A stretch of 64,000 nucleotides of DNA, taken from contig NZ_CP112880.1 in NCBI RefSeq assembly GCF_028747205.1, forward strand, positions 3,348,001 through 3,412,000, written 5' to 3'. The translations under genes and the position numbers were made by a program. Below, piece by piece: positions 25,797-34,028 of this stretch (position 1 is its first letter; each line of letters starts with the position of its first letter). Origin of the DNA: Streptomyces sp. CA-278952 (GTDB lineage: Bacteria > Actinomycetota > Actinomycetes > Streptomycetales > Streptomycetaceae). The notes beneath the pieces are model-generated. The model was not told the origin of the DNA. It saw only the letters and a list, made by a program, of their open reading frames with translations, and did not search any database.

Positions 25797-26837
25797 CTAC
25801 TTACGCCGCCGCTTCAACGCGAACCAGACGGCCACGGCCCCGACGAGGACGGCGGCCCCGAGGGCCGCATTGCCGCTGCCGCCCTCGCCCGCATCGCCTG
25901 CGCCCTTCCGGTCGCCGCCCTTCGAGGGAGCCCCGGAACCCTCGCCGGACCCACCGCCGGGCCCGGAACCCCTCCCCGGCCCGCCCTCCGTCTCCACGCG
26001 GACGACCTCGCTGCCGGCCCCCTCCGAGCCGAACATCAAGGCCGATCCGTCCGCCGTGTACGTCACCGACTCGGCCTGCCGCTGGAACGGGGCGGCGACC
26101 GACCGGTCCTCACCGAGGCGGCCGTTCTCGAAGGCGTACGCGCGGGCGCTGAAGTACGAGCGCAGCACCAGCCGGGTCCCGTCGGGCGAGAAGGCCCCGT
26201 CCGTGACCCACGGCACCTCGCCGACCCGCCGGAACACGTTCGGAGAGTCGGCGGTGAGCTTCGCGGGGCCCTCATAAAGGCCGCCGCCGTCCTCGTTCTT
26301 GGAGGCGATGTAGACGCGGCCGGTCTTCGGGTGGGCCATCAGCGCCTCGGCGTTGCGGGCCCCGTCGGCGTACGTCACGTCGTACTGCACGGCCGTGACC
26401 GTGGCGTCGCGCAGGGTCTTCGGCTCGGGGAAACGGTAGATCCAGACGTGGTCCCAGGTGCCGTCGAGATTGTCGCCGATGTCCCCGACGTAGAGGTCGC
26501 CGTCCGGCCCGATCGAGATGCCCTCGACGTCCCTCGGCTCCCCCACGCCCCGCATCGTGATGGTCGCGAGGGTCTTCCCGGTGCGGGAGTCGACGGCGTA
26601 GACGTAGGGGCCGTCGTCGCTGTCGTTGTGCGTCCAGTAGACGCCGGGGTGCGCGCGGCTGGCGGCGAGGCCGCTGGACTCGGTGATACGGGGGTCCTCG
26701 ATCGTGAAGTCACGGTCGGGCCGTCCGTCGTCGGCCACGGCCGGACCGGCCCCGGCGAACAGCGGAAGGGCGACGGCGAGAGCGGCGGCGAGGGTGGCGG
26801 CGGCGCGGCCCACCGGGCCGGTCGGATACGAGGGCAT
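25797..26837 (-). CDS. Secreted, membrane-anchored beta-propeller-like protein
   Basis: A 346-residue exported protein. A signal peptide spans about residues 1-36 (AAATLAAALAVALPLFAGAG...AVA). The middle has repeated blades (GVYWTHNDSDDGPYVYAVDS, EGISIGPDGDLYVGDIGDN, WVTDGAFSPDGTRLVLRSYF), so it is probably an esterase-like phytase or SdiA-regulated-type six-bladed propeller. A Gly/Ser-rich linker and a C-terminal TM helix with a KRRRK stop-transfer anchor follow. No catalytic residue can be assigned. Confidence 0.8.
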   Translation of the reverse strand: MPSYPTGPVGRAAATLAAALAVALPLFAGAGPAVADDGRPDRDFTIEDPRITESSGLAASRAHPGVYWTHNDSDDGPYVYAVDSRTGKTLATITMRGVGEPRDVEGISIGPDGDLYVGDIGDNLDGTWDHVWIYRFPEPKTLRDATVTAVQYDVTYADGARNAEALMAHPKTGRVYIASKNEDGGGLYEGPAKLTADSPNVFRRVGEVPWVTDGAFSPDGTRLVLRSYFSARAYAFENGRLGEDRSVAAPFQRQAESVTYTADGSALMFGSEGAGSEVVRVETEGGPGRGSGPGGGSGEGSGAPSKGGDRKGAGDAGEGGSGNAALGAAVLVGAVAVWFALKRRRK

Positions 26838-26895
26838 GGCCCAAGTGTCCACCGTCACGTCGCAGGCCGGAGCCGTGATCGGCCATGATGACGCC

Positions 26896-27615
26896 ATGCG
26901 TTTTCTCCCGGTCGGCGATTCCATGACCATCGGCGCCACCGGCGACTTCACCTGGCGCTACCGGATGTGGCAGCACTTCGAGGCGTTCCCCGGCCTCCGG
27001 TACGAGATCGTCGGCCCGCGCGCGACGCTGTACGACGTCGAGGCGGACGCCCCGGTCTCCCACGCGTACGCCGACCCGTCCTTCCCGCCCGCCGCCCGCC
27101 GTCACCTGTCCGGCTGGGGCGAGGGCTGGCTGCACATGGCCCCGGTGATCGCGGACGCGGTGCGCGCGGCGGAGGCGGACGTCCTGCTGGTCTCGCTCGG
27201 CCTGATAGACCTCGGGTTCTACACGGACGCCGAGCAGACGGCGGCCAACGCCCGCGCGTTCATCACGGCGGCCCGCACGGCCAACCCGCGCCTGCGCATG
27301 GTGCTGCTCCCGGTGATACCGAACATCCGGGCCGTGACGGACGCCCCCTTCGCCGCCTCCTGCGCTCACTTCAACGAGCTCCTCGCCAAGTCCGTGGCCG
27401 ACCTCGACGAACCGTCCTCACCACTCCTGCTGGCCTCGCACCCCACGGCGTACGACATCCGCACGGACACCTACGACGGCACCCACCCCGGCCCGACGGG
27501 CGAGCACAAACTCGCCGCCGCCTTCGCCGACGCGATGCACCAGGCGTGGGAGCTGGGCGGCCCGTACGCGGCACCGCTCCCGGCCTCCTCACCCCCGGCC
27601 TCGGTCTCGGTCTGA
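26896..27615 (+). CDS. SGNH/GDSL-family hydrolase
   Basis: A 239-residue SGNH hydrolase with the nucleophile block RFLPVGDSMTIG (Ser 9), a Gly block VSLGLIDLGF in which the usual Asn of GxND is absent, and the terminal DGTHPGPTGEHK Asp-x-x-His pair. It has no signal peptide from ATG 26896. Its start is 59 bp from the divergent beta-propeller gene. Substrate unknown; carbohydrate esterase or lipase activity is inferred from family. Confidence 0.83.
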   Translation: MRFLPVGDSMTIGATGDFTWRYRMWQHFEAFPGLRYEIVGPRATLYDVEADAPVSHAYADPSFPPAARRHLSGWGEGWLHMAPVIADAVRAAEADVLLVSLGLIDLGFYTDAEQTAANARAFITAARTANPRLRMVLLPVIPNIRAVTDAPFAASCAHFNELLAKSVADLDEPSSPLLLASHPTAYDIRTDTYDGTHPGPTGEHKLAAAFADAMHQAWELGGPYAAPLPASSPPASVSV

Positions 27616-27666
27616 AGCGCGGGCGCCGGCTGAAGGGCCCCGCACGGGCCGGACGCGGCCGCGGTG

Positions 27667-28398
27667 CTACTCGGTCGGTGCGCCGACCTTCCCCGACGCC
27701 GGCTCCCACACCGAGCAGTCGTGCGCGAAGAGCACCCGCGCCGGGTCGAAGTCGGCCATCCGGTCCATCCAGGGCCGATACGGAGGAAGCGGCTGTGCCG
27801 CTCCATCGAGCGCGGCGCGGCGGGCCAGTTCGTCGGAGGCGTAGTGCGAGGCGAAGTCGTGGGCCTGGCCGGCGAGGACGACGACCGTGCCGTCGCCCCG
27901 GCGGACGGCCAGCGACTGATGCCCGGCCGTATGCCCGGGAGTCGGGACGACATACACCCCCGGCCAGAGCTCCGCTTCCCCGTTGAGCTCCTCGTACACC
28001 GCGCCGGGAAAGTCGACCAGTGCGTCGATGGTGTACCCGCTCCGGCGCGCGACGGCCGGCTCGCTCTCCTGGACCAGGATGGGCACCCCGGCCAGCAGGG
28101 GGTTGCCGCCGATGTGGTCGAAGTGAAGGTGGCAGTTCACCACGACGGTCACATCCTCAAGCGCCACTCCCACGGCGGCCAGCGCGCCCTCCAGCCGGCG
28201 GCGCCGGGGACGGTAACGCGCTTCGGCCCCGGGGTCCCCCGCGCCAATGCCCGTATCGAAGAGGAGCCGCCCGCGTTCGTGTTCCACCAAGTAGGCGAGT
28301 ACCGGCTCCACCCTCGGCTGCGGGCCTCCGGTCTCCGCTGCCGGACGGACGAAGTAGCCAAGGTCCATCCGGTGAACGGCGGTCGGGTTGCTCTTCAT
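27667..28398 (-). CDS. Metallo-beta-lactamase-fold hydrolase (lactonase-like)
   Basis: A 243-residue MBL-fold protein of the AHL-lactonase-like type. It has the metal motif NCHLHFDHIGGNP, PTPGHTAGHQSLAV (third His), GQAHDFASHY and a final His in FAHDCSVW. ATG 28398 was chosen behind GGTGGG. The leader coded up to 28488 is not conserved in appearance. The TetR gene upstream runs in the same direction. Confidence 0.87.
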   Translation of the reverse strand: MKSNPTAVHRMDLGYFVRPAAETGGPQPRVEPVLAYLVEHERGRLLFDTGIGAGDPGAEARYRPRRRRLEGALAAVGVALEDVTVVVNCHLHFDHIGGNPLLAGVPILVQESEPAVARRSGYTIDALVDFPGAVYEELNGEAELWPGVYVVPTPGHTAGHQSLAVRRGDGTVVVLAGQAHDFASHYASDELARRAALDGAAQPLPPYRPWMDRMADFDPARVLFAHDCSVWEPASGKVGAPTE

Positions 28399-28574
28399 GC
28401 CCACCAGACTCTCCGCCCGGTCGGCCCAGAGCAAGGCCCGCGCCGATGCGCCGCCGACGTTCCCGCCGGCCACGGGAGCCTCGGCCACCCCGGCTCCCGC
28501 GCCCCGGCGCGTACGGCTGGGCCCCGAGCTTCAACCGCTCCGGGCTTCAACCGCCCCGGGCTCACCCCGCCCGC

Positions 28575-29216
28575 TCACCCGCTTCGCTGCGCACCCAGCA
28601 TCGACAGCGCCAGCTGGGTCAGCTCCCCCGAGACCTCCCCGGGGCGGGCCCGGCGGCTGCGGCGGGTGTGGTGGGCCATCAGCTCGTGGACCGTGCCGAC
28701 CATCACCATCACGTCGACCCGGTGGTCCCGGTCCTCCGCCTCGCCGCGCTCCACCGCCCGTTCGGCCTCCCCGGTCAGGAACTCCGTCCACAGGGCCCGC
28801 CAGAGCTTGCAGTGCTCGTCCACCACGGCGCTCACACCCAGCACTTCGACGAACGTCACCCGGGCCTCGCGCGGGTCCCTGGTGACGGCCTCCACGTACG
28901 CGTCGAAGAGCAGTTGGACCCGCTCCGCGATCGAGCGGTTCTCGATGCCATCGGCCAACAGGGCGCGCTCCGCAGCCCGTAGTCCGGTCGTCGTGACCCG
29001 GTTGTGGAGGGCGATGAGCAGCCCCTCCCGGGAGCCGTACTCCTGACGCAGCACCTCCACCGGCACACCGGCCGCCGCGCACACATCGTGCTCGGCGGTG
29101 GCCCGGTATCCGTTGATGCCGTACAACTCCCTGGCTGCTTCCAGAAGTTGTTCGCGCGCCTGTGTGCGCGCGGCATCCCCGGGCCCGGTCCGTTGAACCG
29201 TCCAGCTCTCCGCCAC
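28575..29216 (-). CDS. TetR family regulator
   Basis: A 213-residue TetR protein with HTH region EQLLEAARELYGINGYRATA, CAAAGVPVEVLRQEYGSREG. The C-terminal ligand domain has no recognised specificity. GTG 29216 carries an excellent AAGGAGG. It is probably co-directional with the MBL-fold gene 176 bp downstream. Confidence 0.88.
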   Translation of the reverse strand: MAESWTVQRTGPGDAARTQAREQLLEAARELYGINGYRATAEHDVCAAAGVPVEVLRQEYGSREGLLIALHNRVTTTGLRAAERALLADGIENRSIAERVQLLFDAYVEAVTRDPREARVTFVEVLGVSAVVDEHCKLWRALWTEFLTGEAERAVERGEAEDRDHRVDVMVMVGTVHELMAHHTRRSRRARPGEVSGELTQLALSMLGAQRSG

Positions 29217-29596
29217 CGGTCCTCCTTGAGCGCAAGGTGCGGGAGAGGGGCCTGCGCGCCTCTGCACGAACCGCCGCCCCATTGTGCTCGCCCCACCGGC
29301 GTCCGGACGGCCACGCCACACCCATTTGGGGGAATACCCGCACGCGGAAACGCTTCTTCTTTACGCGCCCCGGATGCGCCCCAAACTCACCCCGCACTCG
29401 CCCGGTACTCGTCCGGTACTCACCCCGCGACAGCTTCGCGGAGCCCGGCAGAGCCCGGCAGGGCCCAGCGAGCCCCGGCAGAGCCCCGCCACCCCCGCCT
29501 TGAACGCGTTCAAACAGCTCTGCCACCATGGGCCGTAGCTGCCGCCCCGATGGGGACGTGCCGCGTGCATCGCTGTGCGCAAGGGGGACTGAAACA
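29217..29596. other. Intergenic region with short direct repeats
   Basis: 380 bp between the divergent TetR and membrane-protein genes. No gene is supported. It contains tandem 10-bp CCGGTACTCG/CCGGTACTCA units at about 29404-29424 and GCCCGGCAG repeats near 29442-29488, then an AACGCGTT palindrome at about 29508. Both promoters are expected here. Confidence 0.5.
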
Positions 29597-30307
29597 GTGG
29601 AGAAGAAGCGTCCGTACGGGCTGTCGCTGCTCCTCTCGATGCTGACCCTGTTCATCGAAGCGGTCATCGCGCTCATCGTGTCCGTCGTGTACGGCTTCAC
29701 GCAGGAGTCGCCGAACGCGGGCGGCGGTTCGGTGTTGTTCCTCTTCTTCCTGCCTGTGCTCGCCCTGTTCGGGCTCGCAGTCGCGGGCATGCTGTCCGTG
29801 CTCCTCGTCTTCCCGACCGCCTGGCTGAGCGGCGTGCTGGGACGCCGGTTCGGCGGGCGGGAGGCGTGGTGGTGGGTGCCGGCGGTGGCGGCGGCCGTCT
29901 CCCTCGTGCTCGTCGTCGCTCTGTCCGGCGGTACGGGGCCGGCCGGCATCGCGGTGGCCTGGCTGCTGACCACGGCCGCGCTCACCGTTCCGGCGCTGCT
30001 CTGGCGGTCGCGCCGGGAGCGGGTCTTCGGGCCGGTGACGCTCTGGGGTCTGGTCGCCGTGGTCCTCACCGCCGTCCTCGGCGGCGTCGGTCTGGCGACG
30101 GGACTGATTCCCGAGTACCGCCCGCCGTCGGTCACCTCGGCGGATCTCGTCGGATGCTGGTCCGACGGGCGCGGCGGAACGCTCACCTTCACGGCCGACG
30201 GCCGGGTCACCGCTGTCGATGTCGGCGTCGACGCCGACATCGACGGCGGTAGCCGCGAACCCGACGCGTGCAGCCCCGCCGGCCATGGCTCCCGGCTCAG
30301 CCCTTGA
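29597..30307 (+). CDS. Integral membrane protein, possibly 3'-truncated
   Basis: A 236-residue protein with about five TM helices (residues 12-35, 50-75, 95-115, 122-140, 152-172). A short extracellular-type domain begins SADLVGCWSDGRGGTLTFTA. Such domains normally continue for about 80 more residues, but here the frame ends within low-quality sequence (ACSPAGHGSRLSP) that overlaps the beta-glucosidase stop by 11 bp. A genomic rearrangement may have removed its end. GTG 29597 follows AAGGGGG. Function unknown. Confidence 0.7.
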   Translation: MEKKRPYGLSLLLSMLTLFIEAVIALIVSVVYGFTQESPNAGGGSVLFLFFLPVLALFGLAVAGMLSVLLVFPTAWLSGVLGRRFGGREAWWWVPAVAAAVSLVLVVALSGGTGPAGIAVAWLLTTAALTVPALLWRSRRERVFGPVTLWGLVAVVLTAVLGGVGLATGLIPEYRPPSVTSADLVGCWSDGRGGTLTFTADGRVTAVDVGVDADIDGGSREPDACSPAGHGSRLSP

Positions 30308-32594
30308 CCGTGAACTCCCCCCGCAGCAGCGCCCCGTCGCGGGAGGACGGGCCCACCAGCAGCTCGAAGCGGCCCGGCTCCACGACGCGGAGGCCCTCCG
30401 CGTCCACGAGGGTGCAGTCGGCCGCCGGGAGTTCGAAGAGGACCTCCTGCGCCTCCCCGGGGGCCAGCGCCACCTGCCGGTAGGCCTTCAGCTCCTTCTC
30501 CGCCCAGGTCACCGAGGTCACCGTGTCGCTCACGTACACCTGCACGGTCTCCAGCGCGGGCCGCGTCCCCGTGTTGGTCACCGTGACCCTGGCCCGTACG
30601 GTCTCCGACGCGTCGACCACCGACGTCAGCACCTCCAGGTCCGTGTAGTCGACCGTCGTGTAGCTCAGCCCCTCGCCGAACGCGAACGCCGGGCGCTGGG
30701 TGAGGTCCGCGTAGCGCGAGCCGTGCTGGCCGCGCACCTGGTTGTAGTACGTCGGCTGCTGGCCCGCGTGCCGGGCGAAGGACAGCGGGAGCCGGCCGGT
30801 CGGCTCGATCAGGCCGAGCAGCAGCTCCGCGACCGCCCGGCCGCCGAGCATCCCCGGGTTGGCCGCGTACACGATCGCCGCCGCACCGAGCGCGGACGGC
30901 GGCAGCACCAGCGGCTTCGAGCTGATCACCACGACCACCAGCGGCTTGCCCGTCGCCGCCAGGGCGTCCAGCAACGCCACCTGGTCGCCGACGAGTTCGA
31001 GTGTGGCGGTGGACTTGCCCTCGCCGATCAGCTCGATCCGGTCGCCCACGACGGCCACCACGTGGTCGGCGGCCTCGGCGGCGGCGACCGCCTCCGCGAT
31101 CAGCCGGACGTCGGGGGCCGCCGGGACGACGACCTCCGGGCGGGGCTGGCCGTCCGGGAAGAACGCGCCCTCCGGATCGGGGCCCACGTCGAGGATCCGG
31201 GCCCCGGGCGCGTACGCGACCGTCCAGTCGGCGGGCACGTGGTCGCGGAAGCCGTCGAGGACGGTACGGATCATGGCGCGCGGCTGGCCTTCCGGCAGCC
31301 AGTCGGCCTGGCCCGAGGAGCCTGCCCAGTCGCCCAACTGGGTCTGCGCGTCGTCCGCGTTGGGGCCGATGACCGCCACCGTACGGGGACGGGGGCTGCC
31401 GGAGGCGAGGGGCCTGCCCCGGCCCGCCTCGTCCGCCGTCAGGCCGCCCGCGAACGGCAGCGTGCCGTCATTGGTCAGCAGCACCAGGGAGCGGCGGGCC
31501 GCCTCCAGGTTCAGTACGGCGTGCGCCCCGCTGCCGATGACCTCGGCCTGCCGGGCCGCGTCGGGGTGGCGCGGGTCCTCGAAGAGGCCCAGCTCGAACT
31601 TGAGCGTCAGGATCCGGCGTACGGCGGCGTCGATCTCGGCCTCCGTCAACGCGCCCTGCGCCACGGCCTCCTGGGCTCCCGCGAAGAAGTTCGACGTGGT
31701 CATCACCATGTCGTTGCCCGCGCGGACCGCCGCCGCCGACGCCTGCGCGTAGTCGGCGTAGACCTTCTGCTCCCACACCATGCGGCCGACGTTGTCCCAG
31801 TCGGTGACCAGGGTCCCGGTGTAGCCCCACTCACCGCGCAGCACCTCGTTGAGCAGCCAGTTGTTCACGGTGATCGGCACGCCGTCCATCGACTGGTAGC
31901 CGAGCATGAACGTGCGGCAGCCCTCCTTGGCGACCCGCTCGAACGGCGGCAGGAACCAGGAGCGCAGCTTGCGCCGCGAGATGTCGGCCTCGCTGGCGTC
32001 CCGGCCGCCCTGGGTCTCCGAGTACCCGGCGAAGTGCTTGGCGCAGGCCAGGATCGCGGTCGGGTCGCCGAGGCCGTCGCCCTGGTAGCCGCGCACCATC
32101 GCGGAGGCCAGCTCGCCGATCAGGAACGGGTCCTCGCCGAACGTCTCGCTCACCCGGCCCCACCGCAGGTCCCGGGTGATGCAGAGCACCGGCGAGAACG
32201 TCCAGTGCACCCCGGTCGCCGCGACCTCGACCGCCGTGGCCCGGGCGATCCGCTCCACCAGCTCCGGGTCCCAGGTGGCGGCCATCCCGAGCTGCGTCGG
32301 GTAGATCGTGGCCCCCTCCCAGAAGGAGTGCCCGTGGATGCAGTCCTCGGCGACGAGCAGCGGGATGCGCAGCCGGGTCTTCCCGGTGAGCACGGCGGCC
32401 TCACTCACCCGTTCCGGCGAAGCGTGCAGGATCGAGCCCGCGTGCAGGTCCTCGACGAGGTGCCGCACCCCCTCCTTGGCGTTGAGCTGGAGCATCTGGC
32501 CGACCTTCTCGGGCAGCGTCATGCGCCCCAGGAGGTCGGCGACCCGCTCCGCGACGGGCAGCGCGGGGTCGAGGTACGGCGGCTTGAGGCCCAC
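30297..32594 (-). CDS. Glycoside hydrolase family 3 beta-glucosidase
   Basis: A 765-residue GH3 enzyme. The N-terminal barrel has RWGRVSETFGEDPFL, the KHF motif (186-188) and the nucleophile Asp 265 in TLVTDWDNVGRM. A GH3_C domain (TVAVIGPNADDAQTQLGDWA) and a fibronectin-III-like domain (TVTNTGTRPALETVQVYVSD) follow. There is no signal peptide, so it is cytoplasmic and likely acts on imported oligosaccharides such as cellobiose. GTG 32594 has AAAGGA upstream. It is divergent from a TetR gene. No sugar ABC transporter is adjacent. Confidence 0.94.
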   Translation of the reverse strand: MGLKPPYLDPALPVAERVADLLGRMTLPEKVGQMLQLNAKEGVRHLVEDLHAGSILHASPERVSEAAVLTGKTRLRIPLLVAEDCIHGHSFWEGATIYPTQLGMAATWDPELVERIARATAVEVAATGVHWTFSPVLCITRDLRWGRVSETFGEDPFLIGELASAMVRGYQGDGLGDPTAILACAKHFAGYSETQGGRDASEADISRRKLRSWFLPPFERVAKEGCRTFMLGYQSMDGVPITVNNWLLNEVLRGEWGYTGTLVTDWDNVGRMVWEQKVYADYAQASAAAVRAGNDMVMTTSNFFAGAQEAVAQGALTEAEIDAAVRRILTLKFELGLFEDPRHPDAARQAEVIGSGAHAVLNLEAARRSLVLLTNDGTLPFAGGLTADEAGRGRPLASGSPRPRTVAVIGPNADDAQTQLGDWAGSSGQADWLPEGQPRAMIRTVLDGFRDHVPADWTVAYAPGARILDVGPDPEGAFFPDGQPRPEVVVPAAPDVRLIAEAVAAAEAADHVVAVVGDRIELIGEGKSTATLELVGDQVALLDALAATGKPLVVVVISSKPLVLPPSALGAAAIVYAANPGMLGGRAVAELLLGLIEPTGRLPLSFARHAGQQPTYYNQVRGQHGSRYADLTQRPAFAFGEGLSYTTVDYTDLEVLTSVVDASETVRARVTVTNTGTRPALETVQVYVSDTVTSVTWAEKELKAYRQVALAPGEAQEVLFELPAADCTLVDAEGLRVVEPGRFELLVGPSSRDGALLRGEFTVKG

Positions 32595-32633
32595 AGGAGT
32601 TCCTTTCACGAAAGCACTCCGCCGTACCGTACG

Positions 32634-32663
32634 CTCAATCCCGACCGCTTGGTAAGTATTGAG
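32634..32663. promoter_or_regulatory. Operator-like region upstream of beta-glucosidase gene
   Basis: CTCAAT (32634-32639) and ATTGAG (32658-32663) form an inverted repeat that encloses ACCGCTTGGT (32644-32653), a common half-dyad type in TetR operators. It lies 40 bp upstream of the beta-glucosidase GTG and is a candidate site for the divergent TetR regulator. Confidence 0.5.
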
Positions 32664-32852
32664 GGAACCGGGATTCGCTCCTGTGAGAATCTGGGCCGGA
32701 GCGGAGGGAGCGGCGGTGCGAGAGAGGTGTCCGATTCCGATGACGACGGTGAGTACGGGTTCAGCGGGTTCCCCAGGTTCAGCCGGCCTGGCGGGTTCGG
32801 CGGGTTCCACGGGCCCGGCGGGCAGCCTGGCGAGTTCGGCGGGTGATCGCGC

Positions 32853-33452
32853 GTGACCTCCGGGACGCCGCGCGGCTACGCCAAGGGCCGGGCCAAGCGG
32901 ACCGAGATCCTCGACCAGGCGATGGCCCTGTTCGGCGAGGCCGGCTACCGGGGTGCGTCGCTCCGGGTGATCGCCACCCGCTGCGGCATCTCCCACCCGG
33001 GTCTCCTCCACCACTTCCCGACGAAGGAGGCTCTGCTCCTCGCCGTGCTCCAGCACCGCGACGACGTGGACGACGCGTGGCTGGCCCTGGGCCCGACCCG
33101 GGGCGTCGACCATCTGCGCCGGCTCACCGACCTCGCGGAGCTGAACGCCAAGCGGCGCGGGATCGTCGAGCTGTTCTCGGTGGTCGCGGCGGAGGCCACC
33201 TCCCCCGACCACCCGGCGCACGCGTACTTCGAGGCCCGCTACCGCACCTCGCTCGCCAACACCGAACTGGCCTACCGTCAGGCCCGGGAGGCGGGCGAAC
33301 TCCGGGAGGACGTCGACCCGTCGGCCGCCGCACAGCAGCTCATCGCGCTGATGGACGGCCTCCAGATCCAGTGGCTGATCAGCGACTGCGCGACGGACAT
33401 GGCGGCCGTGCTGCGGGCGCACGTCCAGACGCAGCTGACCGTACGGTTCTGA
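32853..33452 (+). CDS. TetR family regulator, probable repressor of beta-glucosidase
   Basis: A 199-residue TetR protein: GRAKRTEILDQAMALFGEAG, YRGASLRVIATRCGISHPGL, LHHFPTKEALLLAVLQHRDD. It is divergent from the GH3 gene with an operator-like dyad between, an arrangement seen for sugar-induced glucosidases. The start GTG 32853 lacks a strong Shine-Dalgarno and overlaps the end of a small Gly/Ser-rich open frame (GTGA). A perfect hairpin overlaps its stop. Confidence 0.9.
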   Translation: MTSGTPRGYAKGRAKRTEILDQAMALFGEAGYRGASLRVIATRCGISHPGLLHHFPTKEALLLAVLQHRDDVDDAWLALGPTRGVDHLRRLTDLAELNAKRRGIVELFSVVAAEATSPDHPAHAYFEARYRTSLANTELAYRQAREAGELREDVDPSAAAQQLIALMDGLQIQWLISDCATDMAAVLRAHVQTQLTVRF

Positions 33453-33478
33453 CGCCCGCTTCAGAACCGTACGGTCAG
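33435..33478 (+). terminator. 18-bp perfect inverted repeat spanning the TetR stop codon
   Basis: Arms 33435-33452 and 33461-33478 (CTGACCGTACGGTTCTGA and its exact complement) flank an 8-nt loop. The left arm is the last five codons plus stop. It probably acts as a transcription terminator in both directions. Confidence 0.7.
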
Positions 33479-33522
33479 GCCCGCCCGCCCCGCCCCACGG
33501 CCGGGCCCGCCCGCCGCGATCC

Positions 33523-33798
33523 TCAGCCGCCCAGATACCCCGCGCACCGCAGCGGCCCCAGCACCGGCCCCTCCCCCGGGCGGATGATCACCTCCACCTC
33601 GTCCGCCCGGACCCCGGCCTCGCGCACGGACTGGAAGCTGGCGAGCGTGCAGACGAGCTGCCCCGTCACCTGTTCCCGCGCCTCCGCCCAGTACGAGCCC
33701 TCCAGCTCCACGGTGACGCGGGTCCCGTCCCCGGTCACGGTGTAGCCGCTGGGAGGGTGGAGCAGGGTGGTCAGCCCTTCGCGCCGCTCGGCGGCCAC
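33523..33798 (-). CDS. Hypothetical protein, weakly GerMN-like
   Basis: A 91-residue frame from GTG 33798. The stretch VTVELEGSYWAEAREQVTGQ, LVCTLASFQSV recalls GerMN domains (strand-helix with QLVxTL), but only weakly, and no signal peptide is present. It overlaps the first bases of the FtsX remnant on the opposite strand, so it may itself be a 5'-truncated gene. It could also be a chance frame. Confidence 0.4.
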   Translation of the reverse strand: MAAERREGLTTLLHPPSGYTVTGDGTRVTVELEGSYWAEAREQVTGQLVCTLASFQSVREAGVRADEVEVIIRPGEGPVLGPLRCAGYLGG

Positions 33799-33958
33799 GT
33801 ACGGGTTCGCGCGGGCGCAGGGGTGGACGACGGTGGTCCCGCCCTGGTCCCTGGCGGGCGGCTTGGCCGCGACCCTGCTGATCGGCGTGGTCGCGGGCCT
33901 CTACCCGGCGATCCGCGCCTCGCGCCTGCACCCGACGGTGGCGCTGAACGCGACCTGA
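33791..33958 (+). pseudogene. C-terminal remnant of an FtsX/MacB-type ABC permease
   Basis: About 55 residues survive: a YGFARAQGWTTVVPPWSLAG segment, the last TM helix GLAATLLIGVVAGLYPAIRA, and SRLHPTVALNAT before TGA. This is the unmistakable end of FtsX-like permeases. Everything upstream is absent, and the partner ATPase gene is not in the window. Confidence 0.8.
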
Positions 33959-34028
33959 GGAGGACAGACGTGAGAACGGGAGCTGAGGAGGACAGACCTC
34001 GGGAGGACGGGCCTCAGGAGGGCAGACG

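Noticed and set aside
30219..32846. 875-codon rightward frame
   Set aside because: Antisense shadow of the GH3 beta-glucosidase.
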